This document shows positions 36,521-44,703 of a stretch of 64,000 bases of DNA, in pieces (position 1 is the stretch's first letter; every line of letters starts with the position of its first letter). Under the pieces are notes generated by a model. It was not told the origin of the DNA. It did not search any database and saw only the letters and a list, made by a program, of their open reading frames with translations. Made by a program: the position numbers and the translations under genes. Where the stretch lies: contig NZ_CP014304.1 of NCBI RefSeq assembly GCF_001562275.1, positions 806,001 to 870,000 of the forward strand, read 5' to 3'. Source of the stretch: Hymenobacter sp. PAMC 26628. Lineage in GTDB: Bacteria > Bacteroidota > Bacteroidia > Cytophagales > Hymenobacteraceae.

Positions 36521-37345
36521 TTGCTCAACTTCCCCAACGCCAAGCTCAACCTGGGCCTGTACGTCACGGCCCGCCGCCCCGACGGCTTCCACACCCTCGA
36601 AACCGTGTTTGTGCCCCTGCCCTGGACCGACGCACTGGAGCTGCTGCCCGCCGCCCCGGGCCACTCCACCAGCCTGGGCCTCAGCGGCCGCCCCATTCCC
36701 GGGGCCCCCGATACGAACCTGTGCGTGCGAGCCTACGCGCTGCTGCAAGCCGATTTTCCGCAGCTGCCGCCCGTGCAGCTGCACCTGCACAAAGTGGTGC
36801 CCATCGGGGCGGGCCTGGGCGGCGGCTCGGCCGATGCGGCCTTTGCCCTGAAGGCAGCCAACGAGCTGTTTGGGTTGAATTTATCAACGGAAGCGCTGGA
36901 AAATTACGCCCGCCGCCTGGGGGCCGACTGCGCCTTTTTTATCCAGAACAAGCCCGTGCTGGCCCGCGAAAAAGGCGACGTGTTCGAAGAAATTAGCCTC
37001 GACCTGTCCGGCACGGCCTGCGCCGTGGTGTACCCCGGCCTGCACATCAGCACGGCCGAAGCCTACGCCCGCATCGTGCCGCACGCGCCCGCCCACCCGC
37101 TACGCGAAGCCCTGGGGGCCCCGATTAGCACCTGGCGCCGCACCGTAGCCAACGACTTCGAAACCGCCCTGACGCCCACCTACCCGGTGCTGGCCGCCAT
37201 CAAGCAGCAGCTCTACGCCGCCGGTGCGGCCTACGCCAGCTTGTCGGGCTCAGGCTCGGCCGTGTACGGCCTGTGGCCCGGCCAAGCCGAGGCCCCGGCG
37301 CTGGAGTGGCCCACCGAGTACCTGGTGTGGCGCGGGCAGCTGTAG
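36521..37345 (+). CDS. ispE: 4-diphosphocytidyl-2-C-methyl-D-erythritol kinase
   Basis: A 274-residue GHMP kinase of the MEP isoprenoid pathway, phosphorylating CDP-methylerythritol. It begins LLNFPNAKLNLGLYVTARRPDGFH; the ATP loop is PIGAGLGGGSADAA; the C-terminal motif is YASLSGSGSAVYGL. The family normally starts right before FPNAK, so the TTG at 36521-36523 is preferred. The only in-frame ATG (36467) is inside the palindromic repeat and would add 18 unlikely residues, but it cannot be excluded. Confidence 0.9.
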   Translation: MLNFPNAKLNLGLYVTARRPDGFHTLETVFVPLPWTDALELLPAAPGHSTSLGLSGRPIPGAPDTNLCVRAYALLQADFPQLPPVQLHLHKVVPIGAGLGGGSADAAFALKAANELFGLNLSTEALENYARRLGADCAFFIQNKPVLAREKGDVFEEISLDLSGTACAVVYPGLHISTAEAYARIVPHAPAHPLREALGAPISTWRRTVANDFETALTPTYPVLAAIKQQLYAAGAAYASLSGSGSAVYGLWPGQAEAPALEWPTEYLVWRGQL

Positions 37346-37410
37346 GGCCCCAGGGCGGTTGATAAGTTGGTTTGTGAGGTATCGTATGAGAAGCTACTTA
37401 AACTGGTAAA

Positions 37411-37505
37411 ACGGTCATGCTGAGCGCAGTCGAAGCATCTCTCCCGCGGCAGTAATGATGATTAGTCCGCGGGAGAGATGCTTCGACTGCGCTCAGCATG
37501 ACCGT
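37411..37505. repeat. GGTCATGC palindromic repeat, copy 4
   Basis: ~95-bp palindrome: ACGGTCATGCTGAGCGCAGTCGAAGCATCTCTCCCGCG and its complement. It lies between convergent ispE and the photolyase gene. Confidence 0.9.
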
Positions 37506-37526
37506 GCTATTAACCCAGAAAAGCGT

Positions 37527-38858
37527 TTAAAATCCAACGGCTTGCGCAAGCCAGGTGCGCACGTAGCGGCCCTGCGGGTCGTAGCGCTTGGCTTGCTGGG
37601 CCACGTCGAAGGCGGTGTCGCGCACGTCGGTGCCGGTGCCGGCGATGTACTTCCAGTTGCCCCAGTTCAGGGCCGCGTCGTGGTCCACGAGCTGGTGCTC
37701 GAACCAGGCGGCGCCCCAGCGCCAGTCCTGGTGCAGGTCGTGGATGAGGTAGCTGGCCACGTTCTGGCGGCCGCGGTTGCTCATGAAGCCGGTGGCGGCC
37801 AACTCGCGCATGTTGGCATCCACGAAGCCGTTGCCGGTGCGGCCGCCGGCCCAGGCGTCGAACACGGCCCGGTCGGGACGGATAGGTTTGGGAATTTGGT
37901 CGCGCAGGCCGCGCCAGCCAAAAAACGCCGGCCCCACGCGCCGCGCCAGCAGCCGGAAGTAGTCGCGCCACAGCAACTCCAGCCGCAATTGCTGGGCCCC
38001 CTTACTGCGGGCTCCGTGGGCGGCGTCGTAGCCATCAATGGCCGCCCACACCTGGCGGGCCGATAAGCTGCCATTGGCCAGCCAGGCCGAAAACTTGGTA
38101 CTAAAAGCCTCGCCCAGCAGCTGGTTGCGGGTGTCGTCGTAGCGCCCGATGAGGCGGCGCGCCACGGCAAAGTCGTGCAGGCGGGCCAGGGCGGCAGTTT
38201 CGCCCCCGCCCAGCGCTGGCCGGGCCGAGTGGCGGTGGCGGTCCACTAAGGCCAGCGCCGGCTGGCCCAGCGCCGCGGCCAGGGCCCCCGCCGTGGGCAG
38301 CGCGGCCGGCGCGAAGCCAGCGGGCAGTGGCGGCAGCTGGTGCGGCGGGGGCAGCGGCGGCCGCACCGGCACCTTCGCCGCCACGTCAAACCGGAACTTG
38401 CTGAACGAAAACGGCAGGTCGCGCACGGCAATGGGCAGGTCGGCGGGTGGCAGCAGCGACAGGTTCTCGAAGCGGCGCAGCGGCACCTGGGGCCCCAGGG
38501 CGGCGGCCAGGGCGGTTTCGGCGGCTGCCTCCTCGGTAATGGGCTCGGCGCTGGCCCACACGGCCTGCGCGCCCAGCTGCCGGGCCAGCGCGGGCAGCAC
38601 GTCGGCAGGCTGGCCGGTGGCGAAATGGATGCCGGAGCCCAGCGCGGCGTAGCGCGCCTGCAAGTCGGCCAGCGTTTCGAGGAGGAAGGGGAGGCGGTGG
38701 GGCCCCACTTTGGGCAGGCCCAGGTAGGCGTCGGGGCCCAGGGCGGCGGGGTCGAAGCAGTACACCGGCAGCAGGGCCGTGGCGCCGGGCGGCAGGGCGG
38801 CCAGCACTTCGTTGTCGTGCAGGCGCAGGTCGTTGCGCAGCCAGTAAATGATGGTCAT
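37527..38858 (-). CDS. DASH-type cryptochrome / DNA photolyase family protein
   Basis: A 443-residue flavoprotein of the photolyase/cryptochrome family, DASH branch. The N-terminal alpha/beta domain (MTIIYWLRNDLRLHDN) would bind an antenna cofactor. The FAD domain has STKFSAWLANGSLSARQVW, RLELLWRDYFRLLA, NANMRELAATGFMSNRGRQN-type sequence (here DANMREL) and DHDAALNWGNWKYIAG. DASH members bind FAD and methenyltetrahydrofolate and repair pyrimidine dimers, mainly in single-stranded DNA. The start ATG is at 38856-38858. It stands alone between two palindromic repeats. Confidence 0.92.
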   Translation of the reverse strand: MTIIYWLRNDLRLHDNEVLAALPPGATALLPVYCFDPAALGPDAYLGLPKVGPHRLPFLLETLADLQARYAALGSGIHFATGQPADVLPALARQLGAQAVWASAEPITEEAAAETALAAALGPQVPLRRFENLSLLPPADLPIAVRDLPFSFSKFRFDVAAKVPVRPPLPPPHQLPPLPAGFAPAALPTAGALAAALGQPALALVDRHRHSARPALGGGETAALARLHDFAVARRLIGRYDDTRNQLLGEAFSTKFSAWLANGSLSARQVWAAIDGYDAAHGARSKGAQQLRLELLWRDYFRLLARRVGPAFFGWRGLRDQIPKPIRPDRAVFDAWAGGRTGNGFVDANMRELAATGFMSNRGRQNVASYLIHDLHQDWRWGAAWFEHQLVDHDAALNWGNWKYIAGTGTDVRDTAFDVAQQAKRYDPQGRYVRTWLAQAVGF

Positions 38859-38932
38859 GGGAAGAGGCGTAGTAGGCCTTTCAACAAAGCAACCCGAAAA
38901 ACCTCCTTATGAGCTGACTGAGCTACTAAAAA

Positions 38933-39025
38933 CGGTCATGCTGAGCGCAGCCGAAGCATCTCTACCGCTCCACTAATCAGATTTACTCAGCGGGAGAGAT
39001 GCTTCGGCTGCGCTCAGCATGACCG
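38933..39025. repeat. GGTCATGC palindromic repeat, copy 5
   Basis: ~93-bp palindrome: CGGTCATGCTGAGCGCAGCCGAAGCATCTCTACCGCT and complement. It lies between the photolyase start and the EamA transporter stop. Confidence 0.9.
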
Positions 39026-39086
39026 CCTAGGGCGTTCTTATTGACTCAACTAGCTTCTTGGAGCCCCCAGCGTGCAGCGCCCCACG

Positions 39087-40022
39087 CTACACCACTGCGC
39101 CCAGGGCCTGGGTGCGGCGGGCCCGGCGGCGGTTCCACTGGTCGAGCACGGGGTGGATGAGCACGCTGGCCAGGATGATGACCGTGCCCAGGTAGAAGCC
39201 GCCCGACATGCGCTCCTGCCCGAAGCCCGGCACCCGCCACCAGTACAGCAGCTGGGCCAGCAAAATGCCGTAGACAGGCTCCAGGTTAATGGTCAGGTTG
39301 ACGACGAAGGCCGACAGGCGCTTCATCAATTCCACCGACGACGAGAAGGCGTACACCGTGCACACGCCCGCCAGCACGGCCATCCACAGCCAGCCGTAGC
39401 CGTGCAGGGCCAACTGCACGCCCGCGCCCTGGGTGAAGTAGCGCCCGTAGAAAGGCAGGAACAGGGCGATGCTCAGGCAGGCCCCCGCCATCTCATAAAA
39501 GGTAAGCTTGACCGGCGCGTGGCGCTTCACCAGCTGCGAATTCAGCACGCTAAACAAGGCCGAGAGCCCCGCCGAGCCCACCGCCACCAGCAGGCCCGTG
39601 AGCTGGCTCAGCTCGGCTTGCGAAATGAGGTAGAGGCCCAGCATGGCCCCCAGGCCCAGGGCTACTTCGTAGGCCCGCACGCGGTGCCACAGCAACAGCG
39701 GCTCCAGCAGCGAGGTCCATAGGGCCAGCGTAGCCAGGCCCGCCAGGCACACGCTGACGGACGAGAGGCGCGCGGCCAGGAAAAACGTAATCCAGTGCGC
39801 GGCCACCAGCGTGCCCACGCCCAGCAGCTTCAGGGCCTCGCGCCACGGCAGGCGCCCGCCCAGGCCCCGCGCCGCCAGCAGCAGCCCCAGCCCGCTGCTG
39901 GCCAGCAGCGTGCGCCAAAATACCAGCTCCACGGCCGGCGTGGGGGCCAGCAGCTTGCCCAAAATGGCCGTGAAGCCCCACAGCAGCACAATGAAATGAA
40001 GGCGGAGGTAGTCTTTGAGCAA
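39087..40022 (-). CDS. EamA-family (DMT superfamily) transporter
   Basis: A 311-residue inner-membrane protein with ten hydrophobic segments arranged as two EamA repeats (about 5-135 and 150-290). Characteristic elements are FIVLLWGFTAILGKL at the N-terminus, RTLLASSGL, and LEPVYGILLAQLLYWW in the second repeat. Such proteins export or import metabolites (amino acids, nucleosides, riboflavin, S-adenosylmethionine). The substrate is unknown here. The only sensible start is a TTG at 40020-40022 (MLKDYLRLHF). Confidence 0.85.
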   Translation of the reverse strand: MLKDYLRLHFIVLLWGFTAILGKLLAPTPAVELVFWRTLLASSGLGLLLAARGLGGRLPWREALKLLGVGTLVAAHWITFFLAARLSSVSVCLAGLATLALWTSLLEPLLLWHRVRAYEVALGLGAMLGLYLISQAELSQLTGLLVAVGSAGLSALFSVLNSQLVKRHAPVKLTFYEMAGACLSIALFLPFYGRYFTQGAGVQLALHGYGWLWMAVLAGVCTVYAFSSSVELMKRLSAFVVNLTINLEPVYGILLAQLLYWWRVPGFGQERMSGGFYLGTVIILASVLIHPVLDQWNRRRARRTQALGAVV

Positions 40023-40105
40023 GGGAGGAATGGTTGAATGAGAGAATGGAGGAACGAAGAAATATGGGGGATGAGGGGAGCAAAAGAGGCCGCCTATTTA
40101 AAAGC

Positions 40106-40206
40106 AAAAGGCCGTCATGCCGAGCGCAGCGCAGCATCTTTACCGCGCCAGGAATTAATTAGTCAGCTATAAAGATGCTGCGCTGCGCTCGGCATGACGG
40201 CCTTTT
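40106..40206. repeat. GGTCATGC palindromic repeat, copy 6
   Basis: ~101-bp palindrome: AAAAGGCCGTCATGCCGAGCGCAGCGCAGCATCTTTACCGCG and complement. It lies between the LptF/G-type gene stop and the EamA start, the last copy toward the right. Confidence 0.9.
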
Positions 40207-40247
40207 TTCATTCCCTCATTCCTCCATTCCCTCAGTCGCCCATTCAC

Positions 40248-41327
40248 CTATTTCGGCACGAAGCGGTACAGCGCCAAGCCGATGACCAGGAAAATGCTGT
40301 TGGGCACCCAGGCGGCCACCAGCGGGGCGAGGGTGCCCACCTGGGCTAGGTTGCGGCTCAGCATCACGAAAATGATGAACACGAAGGCCAGCACGAAGCC
40401 CAGCGCAATTTGCCCGCCCACCCCGGCCCGCGACTTCCGGGCGCTTAGCGACACGCCGATGAGGGTAAGGATAAGCGTGGCGAAGGGGTAGGAGTAGCGC
40501 TCGTACTTGGCGCTCATGTAGGTGGCCGTGTCGTCGGCCCCGCGGTCCACCATCTCCTGGATGAAGGCGTTGAGCTGCGGCAGGGTCAGCGTTTCCTCCT
40601 CGTGGTAGTGGCTGGCGAAGTCCTTGGGCGTAAGGCGCAGCGTGGTGTCGCGGGCGGCCACGGTCAGCAGCGTCTCGTCCTGGGGGCCCCGGAAGGTGCG
40701 GATGAGCTGCGGCGACATGTGCCAAGCCTGCTTGGTCGAGTCCCAGCTGATGGCGTCGGACGTCATGCGCCGGTGCAGAATAGTGCTGTCAATTGTCTCT
40801 AAGGCAAAGCGGTAGCCCACGTTGCGGTTGCTGTCGTAGCTCTGCATGTAGACGTAACTGCGGGGCCCAATGCGGATGTGCACGTCGTGGCCCTTGAAGG
40901 TATAGGGCAGCTTCACGTAGGCCCGCTCGAAGCGTACGCGCTGCTTATTAGCCAGCGGCAGCACCCAGCCCGTGAGCGCGAAAATGAACAGCCCCACTAG
41001 CGCGGCCGCCGCCAGGTACGGCGCCAGCAACCGCTTGAAGCTCACGCCGCTGGCCATAATGGCCACAATCTCGGTGCGCGTCGCCAGCTGAGCCGTTACG
41101 AACACCACAGCGATGAAAATAGTGATTGGGGCCAGCAGGTTGGAGAAGTACGGAAACAGGAACACGTAGTACTCGAACACAATCTGCTTCATCGTCAGCT
41201 TGTGCTGGATGAAGTCGTCGTTCTTCTCGGTGAAGTCAATCACGCAAATCACCGACACGATGATGAGCACCGTGAAGACGAACGCCGTGAGGAATTTCTT
41301 GATAATGTATTTATCGAGGATGTTCAC
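40248..41327 (-). CDS. LptF/LptG-family permease of lipopolysaccharide export
   Basis: A 359-residue inner-membrane protein of the YjgP/YjgQ family. There are three hydrophobic segments at the N-terminal side (MNILDKYIIKKFLTAFVFTVLI, about 45-75 and 98-120), a large periplasmic beta-jellyroll domain (about 125-265), and three more segments at the C-terminus (ATLILTLIGVSLSAR). LptF and LptG pair in the LptB2FG ABC exporter that pulls LPS from the inner membrane. F versus G cannot be decided here. The start is a GTG (41325-41327). It precedes the tgt gene's 3' side; tgt is upstream on the same strand. Confidence 0.88.
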   Translation of the reverse strand: MNILDKYIIKKFLTAFVFTVLIIVSVICVIDFTEKNDDFIQHKLTMKQIVFEYYVFLFPYFSNLLAPITIFIAVVFVTAQLATRTEIVAIMASGVSFKRLLAPYLAAAALVGLFIFALTGWVLPLANKQRVRFERAYVKLPYTFKGHDVHIRIGPRSYVYMQSYDSNRNVGYRFALETIDSTILHRRMTSDAISWDSTKQAWHMSPQLIRTFRGPQDETLLTVAARDTTLRLTPKDFASHYHEEETLTLPQLNAFIQEMVDRGADDTATYMSAKYERYSYPFATLILTLIGVSLSARKSRAGVGGQIALGFVLAFVFIIFVMLSRNLAQVGTLAPLVAAWVPNSIFLVIGLALYRFVPK

Positions 41328-41335
41328 CTGAAAAG

Positions 41336-41441
41336 GAATTAAAAATTAAAAATTATGAATTAAAAATTTAAACCTGGGCCCGGCAGTTCAGTGGCTATTC
41401 TTGTCGGACATTTTTAATTTTTAATTCATAATTTTTAATTA
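41336..41441. repeat. AATTAAAAATTA inverted repeat pair, locus 2
   Basis: Arms at 41336-41370 (GGAATTAAAAATTAAAAATTATGAATT...) and 41409-41441 (CATTTTTAATTTTTAATTCATAATTTTTAATTA) are inverted around a 38-nt centre. The right arm includes the tgt stop codon. Confidence 0.85.
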
Positions 41442-42569
41442 CAATCTGGTCATCACCTGCTGCACCATCCGGTCTTTCCAGGGCCCAAACGTGCCGGCCT
41501 GGATTTGCGTGCGAGCTTCGCGCACCAGCCACAAATAGAAGGCCAGGTTGTGGGCCGAGGCAATTTGGGGCCCCAGCAGCTCTTTGCACTGGAACAGGTG
41601 CCGCAAATAAGCCCGCGAGTAGAACGTGCTGGCCACGCCCGGCAGGCCGGGGTCGATGGGCGTGAAGTCCGTCGCCCACTTCTTATTAGTGATGTTGACG
41701 ATGCCCTGCGTGGTGAACAGCATGCCGTTGCGGGCGTTGCGGGTCGGCATCACGCAATCGAACATGTCCACGCCCAAGGCAATGTTTTCCAGAATGTTGG
41801 CTGGCGTGCCCACGCCCATCAGGTAGCGCGGCTTGTCGGCGGGCAGGATGTCGCAGACCAGTTCGGTCATCTCGTACATCATTTCGGCGGGTTCGCCCAC
41901 GCTCAGGCCCCCGATGGCGTTGCCGGCCCGCCCCTGGGCCGCCACAAACTCGGCCGACTGCACCCGCAGGTCCTTAAAGGTGCTGCCCTGCACGATGGGG
42001 AAGAGGTTTTGCTCGAAGCCGTACAGGCCCTCGGTGGCGTCGAAGCGCTGGATGCAGCGTTGCAGCCAGCGATGCGTCAGGTCGAGCGAGCGGCGGGCGT
42101 AGTCGTAGTCGCAGGGCCAGGGCGTGCACTCGTCGAAGGCCATGATGATGTCGGCCCCAATCACGCGCTGGATGTCCATCACGCCCTCCGGCGTAAACAG
42201 GTGCTTCGAGCCGTCGACGTGCGAGCGAAACGTCACGCCGTCTTCCTTGATCTTGCGGGTGTTGCTGAGCGAAAACACCTGGTAGCCCCCCGAGTCCGTC
42301 AGAATAGGCCCGTCCCAGCCATTGAACTGGTGCAGGCCTCCGGCGGCTTGCAGCACCTCCAGGCCCGGACGCAGGTACAGGTGGTAGGTATTGCCGAGGA
42401 TGATTTGGGCCTGCACATCGGTGCGCAGCACCTGCTGGCTCACGGCTTTCACGGTGCCGGCCGTGCCCACAGGCATAAAAATGGGCGTTTCGATGGCCCC
42501 GTGGGCCGTGTGCAGCAGCCCGGCGCGGGCCTTGGTAGCGGGGTCGCGGGCGAGAAGGTCAAAGGTCAT
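41439..42569 (-). CDS. tgt: queuine/preQ1 tRNA-guanine transglycosylase lacking the zinc cysteines
   Basis: A 376-residue TIM-barrel enzyme that swaps guanine 34 for preQ1 in tRNAs with GUN anticodons. TDSGGYQVFSL carries the general acid/base Asp92, GVDMFDCVMPTRNARNG has the nucleophile Asp271, and YSRAYLRHL and SAHNLAFYL are present. The usual CxCxxC zinc ligands between IDP and YSRAYL are absent: residues 308-316 read GLPGVASTF. I recall that other Bacteroidota Tgt proteins also lack them. The start is the ATG 42567-42569. A minus-strand TACCTTTG lies 9 nt upstream, divergent to the glycosyltransferase promoter. Confidence 0.95.
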   Translation of the reverse strand: MTFDLLARDPATKARAGLLHTAHGAIETPIFMPVGTAGTVKAVSQQVLRTDVQAQIILGNTYHLYLRPGLEVLQAAGGLHQFNGWDGPILTDSGGYQVFSLSNTRKIKEDGVTFRSHVDGSKHLFTPEGVMDIQRVIGADIIMAFDECTPWPCDYDYARRSLDLTHRWLQRCIQRFDATEGLYGFEQNLFPIVQGSTFKDLRVQSAEFVAAQGRAGNAIGGLSVGEPAEMMYEMTELVCDILPADKPRYLMGVGTPANILENIALGVDMFDCVMPTRNARNGMLFTTQGIVNITNKKWATDFTPIDPGLPGVASTFYSRAYLRHLFQCKELLGPQIASAHNLAFYLWLVREARTQIQAGTFGPWKDRMVQQVMTRL

Positions 42570-42578
42570 AAGCACCCG

Positions 42579-42615
42579 CAAAGGTAACCCCGCCGGCCCG
42601 GGGCCCCTACCTTTG
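42579..42615. promoter_or_regulatory. divergent -7 elements of tgt and the GT2 gene
   Basis: TACCTTTG on the minus strand at 42579-42586 points toward tgt. TACCTTTG on the plus strand at 42608-42615 points toward the glycosyltransferase. They are 21 nt apart. Both match the -7 consensus exactly; -33 elements at the expected spacing are not evident. Confidence 0.45.
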
Positions 42616-42651
42616 CCGGCTCATCCGCGCCGTTTGCCGTTGCCTCCGTAT

Positions 42652-43788
42652 TTGCCCAAGTCCCCCATTTTCTGGTTGCTGGTGGCCTGCGTGCTGGCGC
42701 AGTTCTACTACTGGTTCTACTACTTTGGGCCCTTCGCCCGCCGCCCCGCCGAGGCCCCGGCCGACGCCCCGGGGCCCGACGACGAGCCGGTATCGGTCGT
42801 CGTCTGCGCCCGCAACGAGCTCGAAAACCTGCGCCGCCTGCTGCCTTTATTGCTGAAGCAGGACTACCCGGCGGGCTTCGAGGTCGTCCTCATCGACGAC
42901 CGCAGCTACGACGAAACCCAGGACTACGCCCAGCAGTTGGGGCAGTACTACGCCGGCCGCTTCCGCCTCGTCACGGTGAAGAGCACGCCCGACGGCTTCG
43001 CCCCCAAAAAGTACGCCCTCACCCTGGGCATCAAGGCCGCCGCCCACGCCCGGCTCCTATTTACCGACGCCGACTGCATCCCGGCCACCAACCAGTGGCT
43101 GCGCCTGATGCAGCGCGGCTTTGGGGGCCCCGGGGCCCCGGCCGGCCTGGTGCTCGGCTTCTCGGGCTACGCCGAGGGCCCCGGGCTGCTCAACCGCCTC
43201 ATCCGCTACGAAACGTTGCTCACGGCCGCTCAGTACCTCAGCTTTGCCTGGCGCGGGCGGGCCTACATGGGCGTGGGCCGCAACCTGGGCTACACCTGGG
43301 CCACGTTTGTGGCCACCAAGGGCTTCGCCAGCCACATCCGCCGCCTTAGCGGCGACGACGACCTGCTGGTGCAAGACGCAGTGGCCCAAGGCCTGCGCGC
43401 GGCCGTGGTGGCCGACCCGCCTGCCCACACGCTCAGCGAGCCGGCCGCCACTTGGGGGGCTTGGTGGACGCAGAAGCGCCGCCACCTTTCGGCCGGTAGC
43501 CGCTACCGTCTGGCCGACCGCGCCCGCATCGGCACCTTCGTAATGGCCAATGTATTGGCCTACGCCCTTACCGTCGGGCTAGTATTTTCGCCCGAACATT
43601 GGGTACCTTTGGCGGTTGTTTGGGCCCTGCGAACCTTTGCGCAGGCCTACGTGTATGGCGTCCTTGGCCGGCGATTGGAACAGAAATTGCCGACTGCGTG
43701 GCTACCGCTGCTCGACGGCCTTTACTTCGCCCAATACGTTACCATCAGCCTTTCCTTGCTATTCAAGCGTTCCCTTCGATGGAAGTAA
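42652..43788 (+). CDS. family 2 glycosyltransferase, membrane-anchored
   Basis: About 378 residues. An N-terminal membrane helix (SPIFWLLVACVLAQFYYWFYYF) is followed by a GT-A domain: VSVVVCARNELENLRRLLP, the metal-binding LLFTDADC, and RRLSGDDDLLVQDA. After this come two or three C-terminal hydrophobic segments. It uses a nucleotide sugar to build a surface polysaccharide or glycolipid; the acceptor is unknown. No ATG exists in the intergenic region. TTG codons at 42652, 42640, 42634 and 42613 are candidates, and 42652 (MPKSPIFW) is preferred. Its end overlaps the sigma factor start by 10 nt. Confidence 0.85.
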   Translation: MPKSPIFWLLVACVLAQFYYWFYYFGPFARRPAEAPADAPGPDDEPVSVVVCARNELENLRRLLPLLLKQDYPAGFEVVLIDDRSYDETQDYAQQLGQYYAGRFRLVTVKSTPDGFAPKKYALTLGIKAAAHARLLFTDADCIPATNQWLRLMQRGFGGPGAPAGLVLGFSGYAEGPGLLNRLIRYETLLTAAQYLSFAWRGRAYMGVGRNLGYTWATFVATKGFASHIRRLSGDDDLLVQDAVAQGLRAAVVADPPAHTLSEPAATWGAWWTQKRRHLSAGSRYRLADRARIGTFVMANVLAYALTVGLVFSPEHWVPLAVVWALRTFAQAYVYGVLGRRLEQKLPTAWLPLLDGLYFAQYVTISLSLLFKRSLRWK

Positions 43789-44405
43789 CTAATAATCAAG
43801 ATATCCAGAAGCAATTCTCCGCCAAGGCCAAGCACGACTTCAAGCTAATTCGCGCCGCCGTGGACCACGGCGACGAGAAGGCCTACGCCGAGTTGATGCA
43901 GATTTACAAGAAGCCCGTGTACCACGTGGTGCTAAAAATGGTGCGCAACCAGGACGACGCCGAGGACCTCACCATCGAGGCCTTCGCCAAGGCCTTCAAA
44001 AACCTGCACAAGTTCAACCCCGAGTACGCCTTCAGCACCTGGCTCTTCCGCATCGCCACCAACAACTGCATCGATTTTATCCGCAAGAATAAAATCAAAA
44101 CGATGTCGATTGACTCGGCCATTAAGGTGGACAACGGCGACGAAATCACCATCGATTTCCGCGACAACGACCTGAACCCGGCCGAGCACGCCGTGCGCAA
44201 CCAGAAAATCGAAATCATGCGCCACGTCGTCTCGCGCCTGCCCGACAAGTACCAGCGCCTCGTGAGCCTGCGTTACTTCGACGAGCTGAGCTACGAGGAA
44301 ATCGCCACCGAGCTCAAAGCTCCCCTCGGCACCGTAAAAGCCCAGCTGCACCGCGCCCGCGAGCTGCTCTACGACATGATGAAACACACCAAGCAAATCA
44401 TCTAG
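43779..44405 (+). CDS. ECF-type RNA polymerase sigma factor
   Basis: A 208-residue sigma-70 family factor. Region 2 spans about 30-100 (YKKPVYHVVLKMVRNQDDAEDLTIEAF, with FNPEYAFSTWLFRIATNNCIDFIRK). Region 4 spans about 145-200 (LPDKYQRLVSLRYFDELSYEEIATEL, KAQLHRARELL). The central linker is long and acidic. The start ATG lies inside the last codons of the glycosyltransferase gene, so the two are translationally linked. No anti-sigma gene is adjacent, and promoter targets are unknown. Confidence 0.9.
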   Translation: MEVTNNQDIQKQFSAKAKHDFKLIRAAVDHGDEKAYAELMQIYKKPVYHVVLKMVRNQDDAEDLTIEAFAKAFKNLHKFNPEYAFSTWLFRIATNNCIDFIRKNKIKTMSIDSAIKVDNGDEITIDFRDNDLNPAEHAVRNQKIEIMRHVVSRLPDKYQRLVSLRYFDELSYEEIATELKAPLGTVKAQLHRARELLYDMMKHTKQII

Positions 44406-44446
44406 CCATAAAAAGAAGCCTCGCCAGTCGGGGCTTTTTTTATGGC
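44406..44446 (+). terminator. terminator after the sigma factor gene
   Basis: CCATAAAAAGAAGCC and its complement GGGGCTTTTTTTATGG around a short loop, directly after the stop. Confidence 0.65.
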
Positions 44447-44463
44447 CGCTGGGGCCCCAGTGC

Positions 44464-44703
44464 TCATTCGCCGTCGGCCCCCGGGCGCAGGTCGGCCGGG
44501 TTGGGGCTGTGCTCCAGCAAGTCACCCGGCTGGCAGTCCAGGGCCTGGCAAATGGCGGCCAGCGTACTGAAGCGCACCGCTTTGGCCTTGCCGCTTTTCA
44601 GGATAGATAGGTTGGCCAGGGTGATGCCCACGGCCTCGGCCAGGGCGCTGAGTGTCATTTTGCGCCGGGCCAGCATCACGTCAAGGTTCACAATAATCGG
44701 CAT
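44464..44703 (-). CDS. XRE-family helix-turn-helix regulator (YozG-like)
   Basis: A 79-residue DNA-binding protein. MPIIVNLDVMLARRKMTLS leads into the HTH (ALAEAVGITLANLSILKSGK, about 21-40) and then LAAICQALDCQPGDLLEH. This is the short Cro/CI form typically paired with DUF2975 membrane proteins. Its ATG (44701-44703) overlaps the DUF2975 stop by one base (TGATG), so the two are translationally coupled. It probably controls its own operon through the large dyad at 45480-45514 (inference). Confidence 0.85.
   Translation of the reverse strand: MPIIVNLDVMLARRKMTLSALAEAVGITLANLSILKSGKAKAVRFSTLAAICQALDCQPGDLLEHSPNPADLRPGADGE

Noticed and set aside
42391..42651. Long N-terminal extension of the glycosyltransferase from an ATG inside tgt
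   Set aside because: It would be antisense to the tgt 5' end and precede the membrane helix by over 80 unlikely residues; a TTG near 42652 is more plausible.
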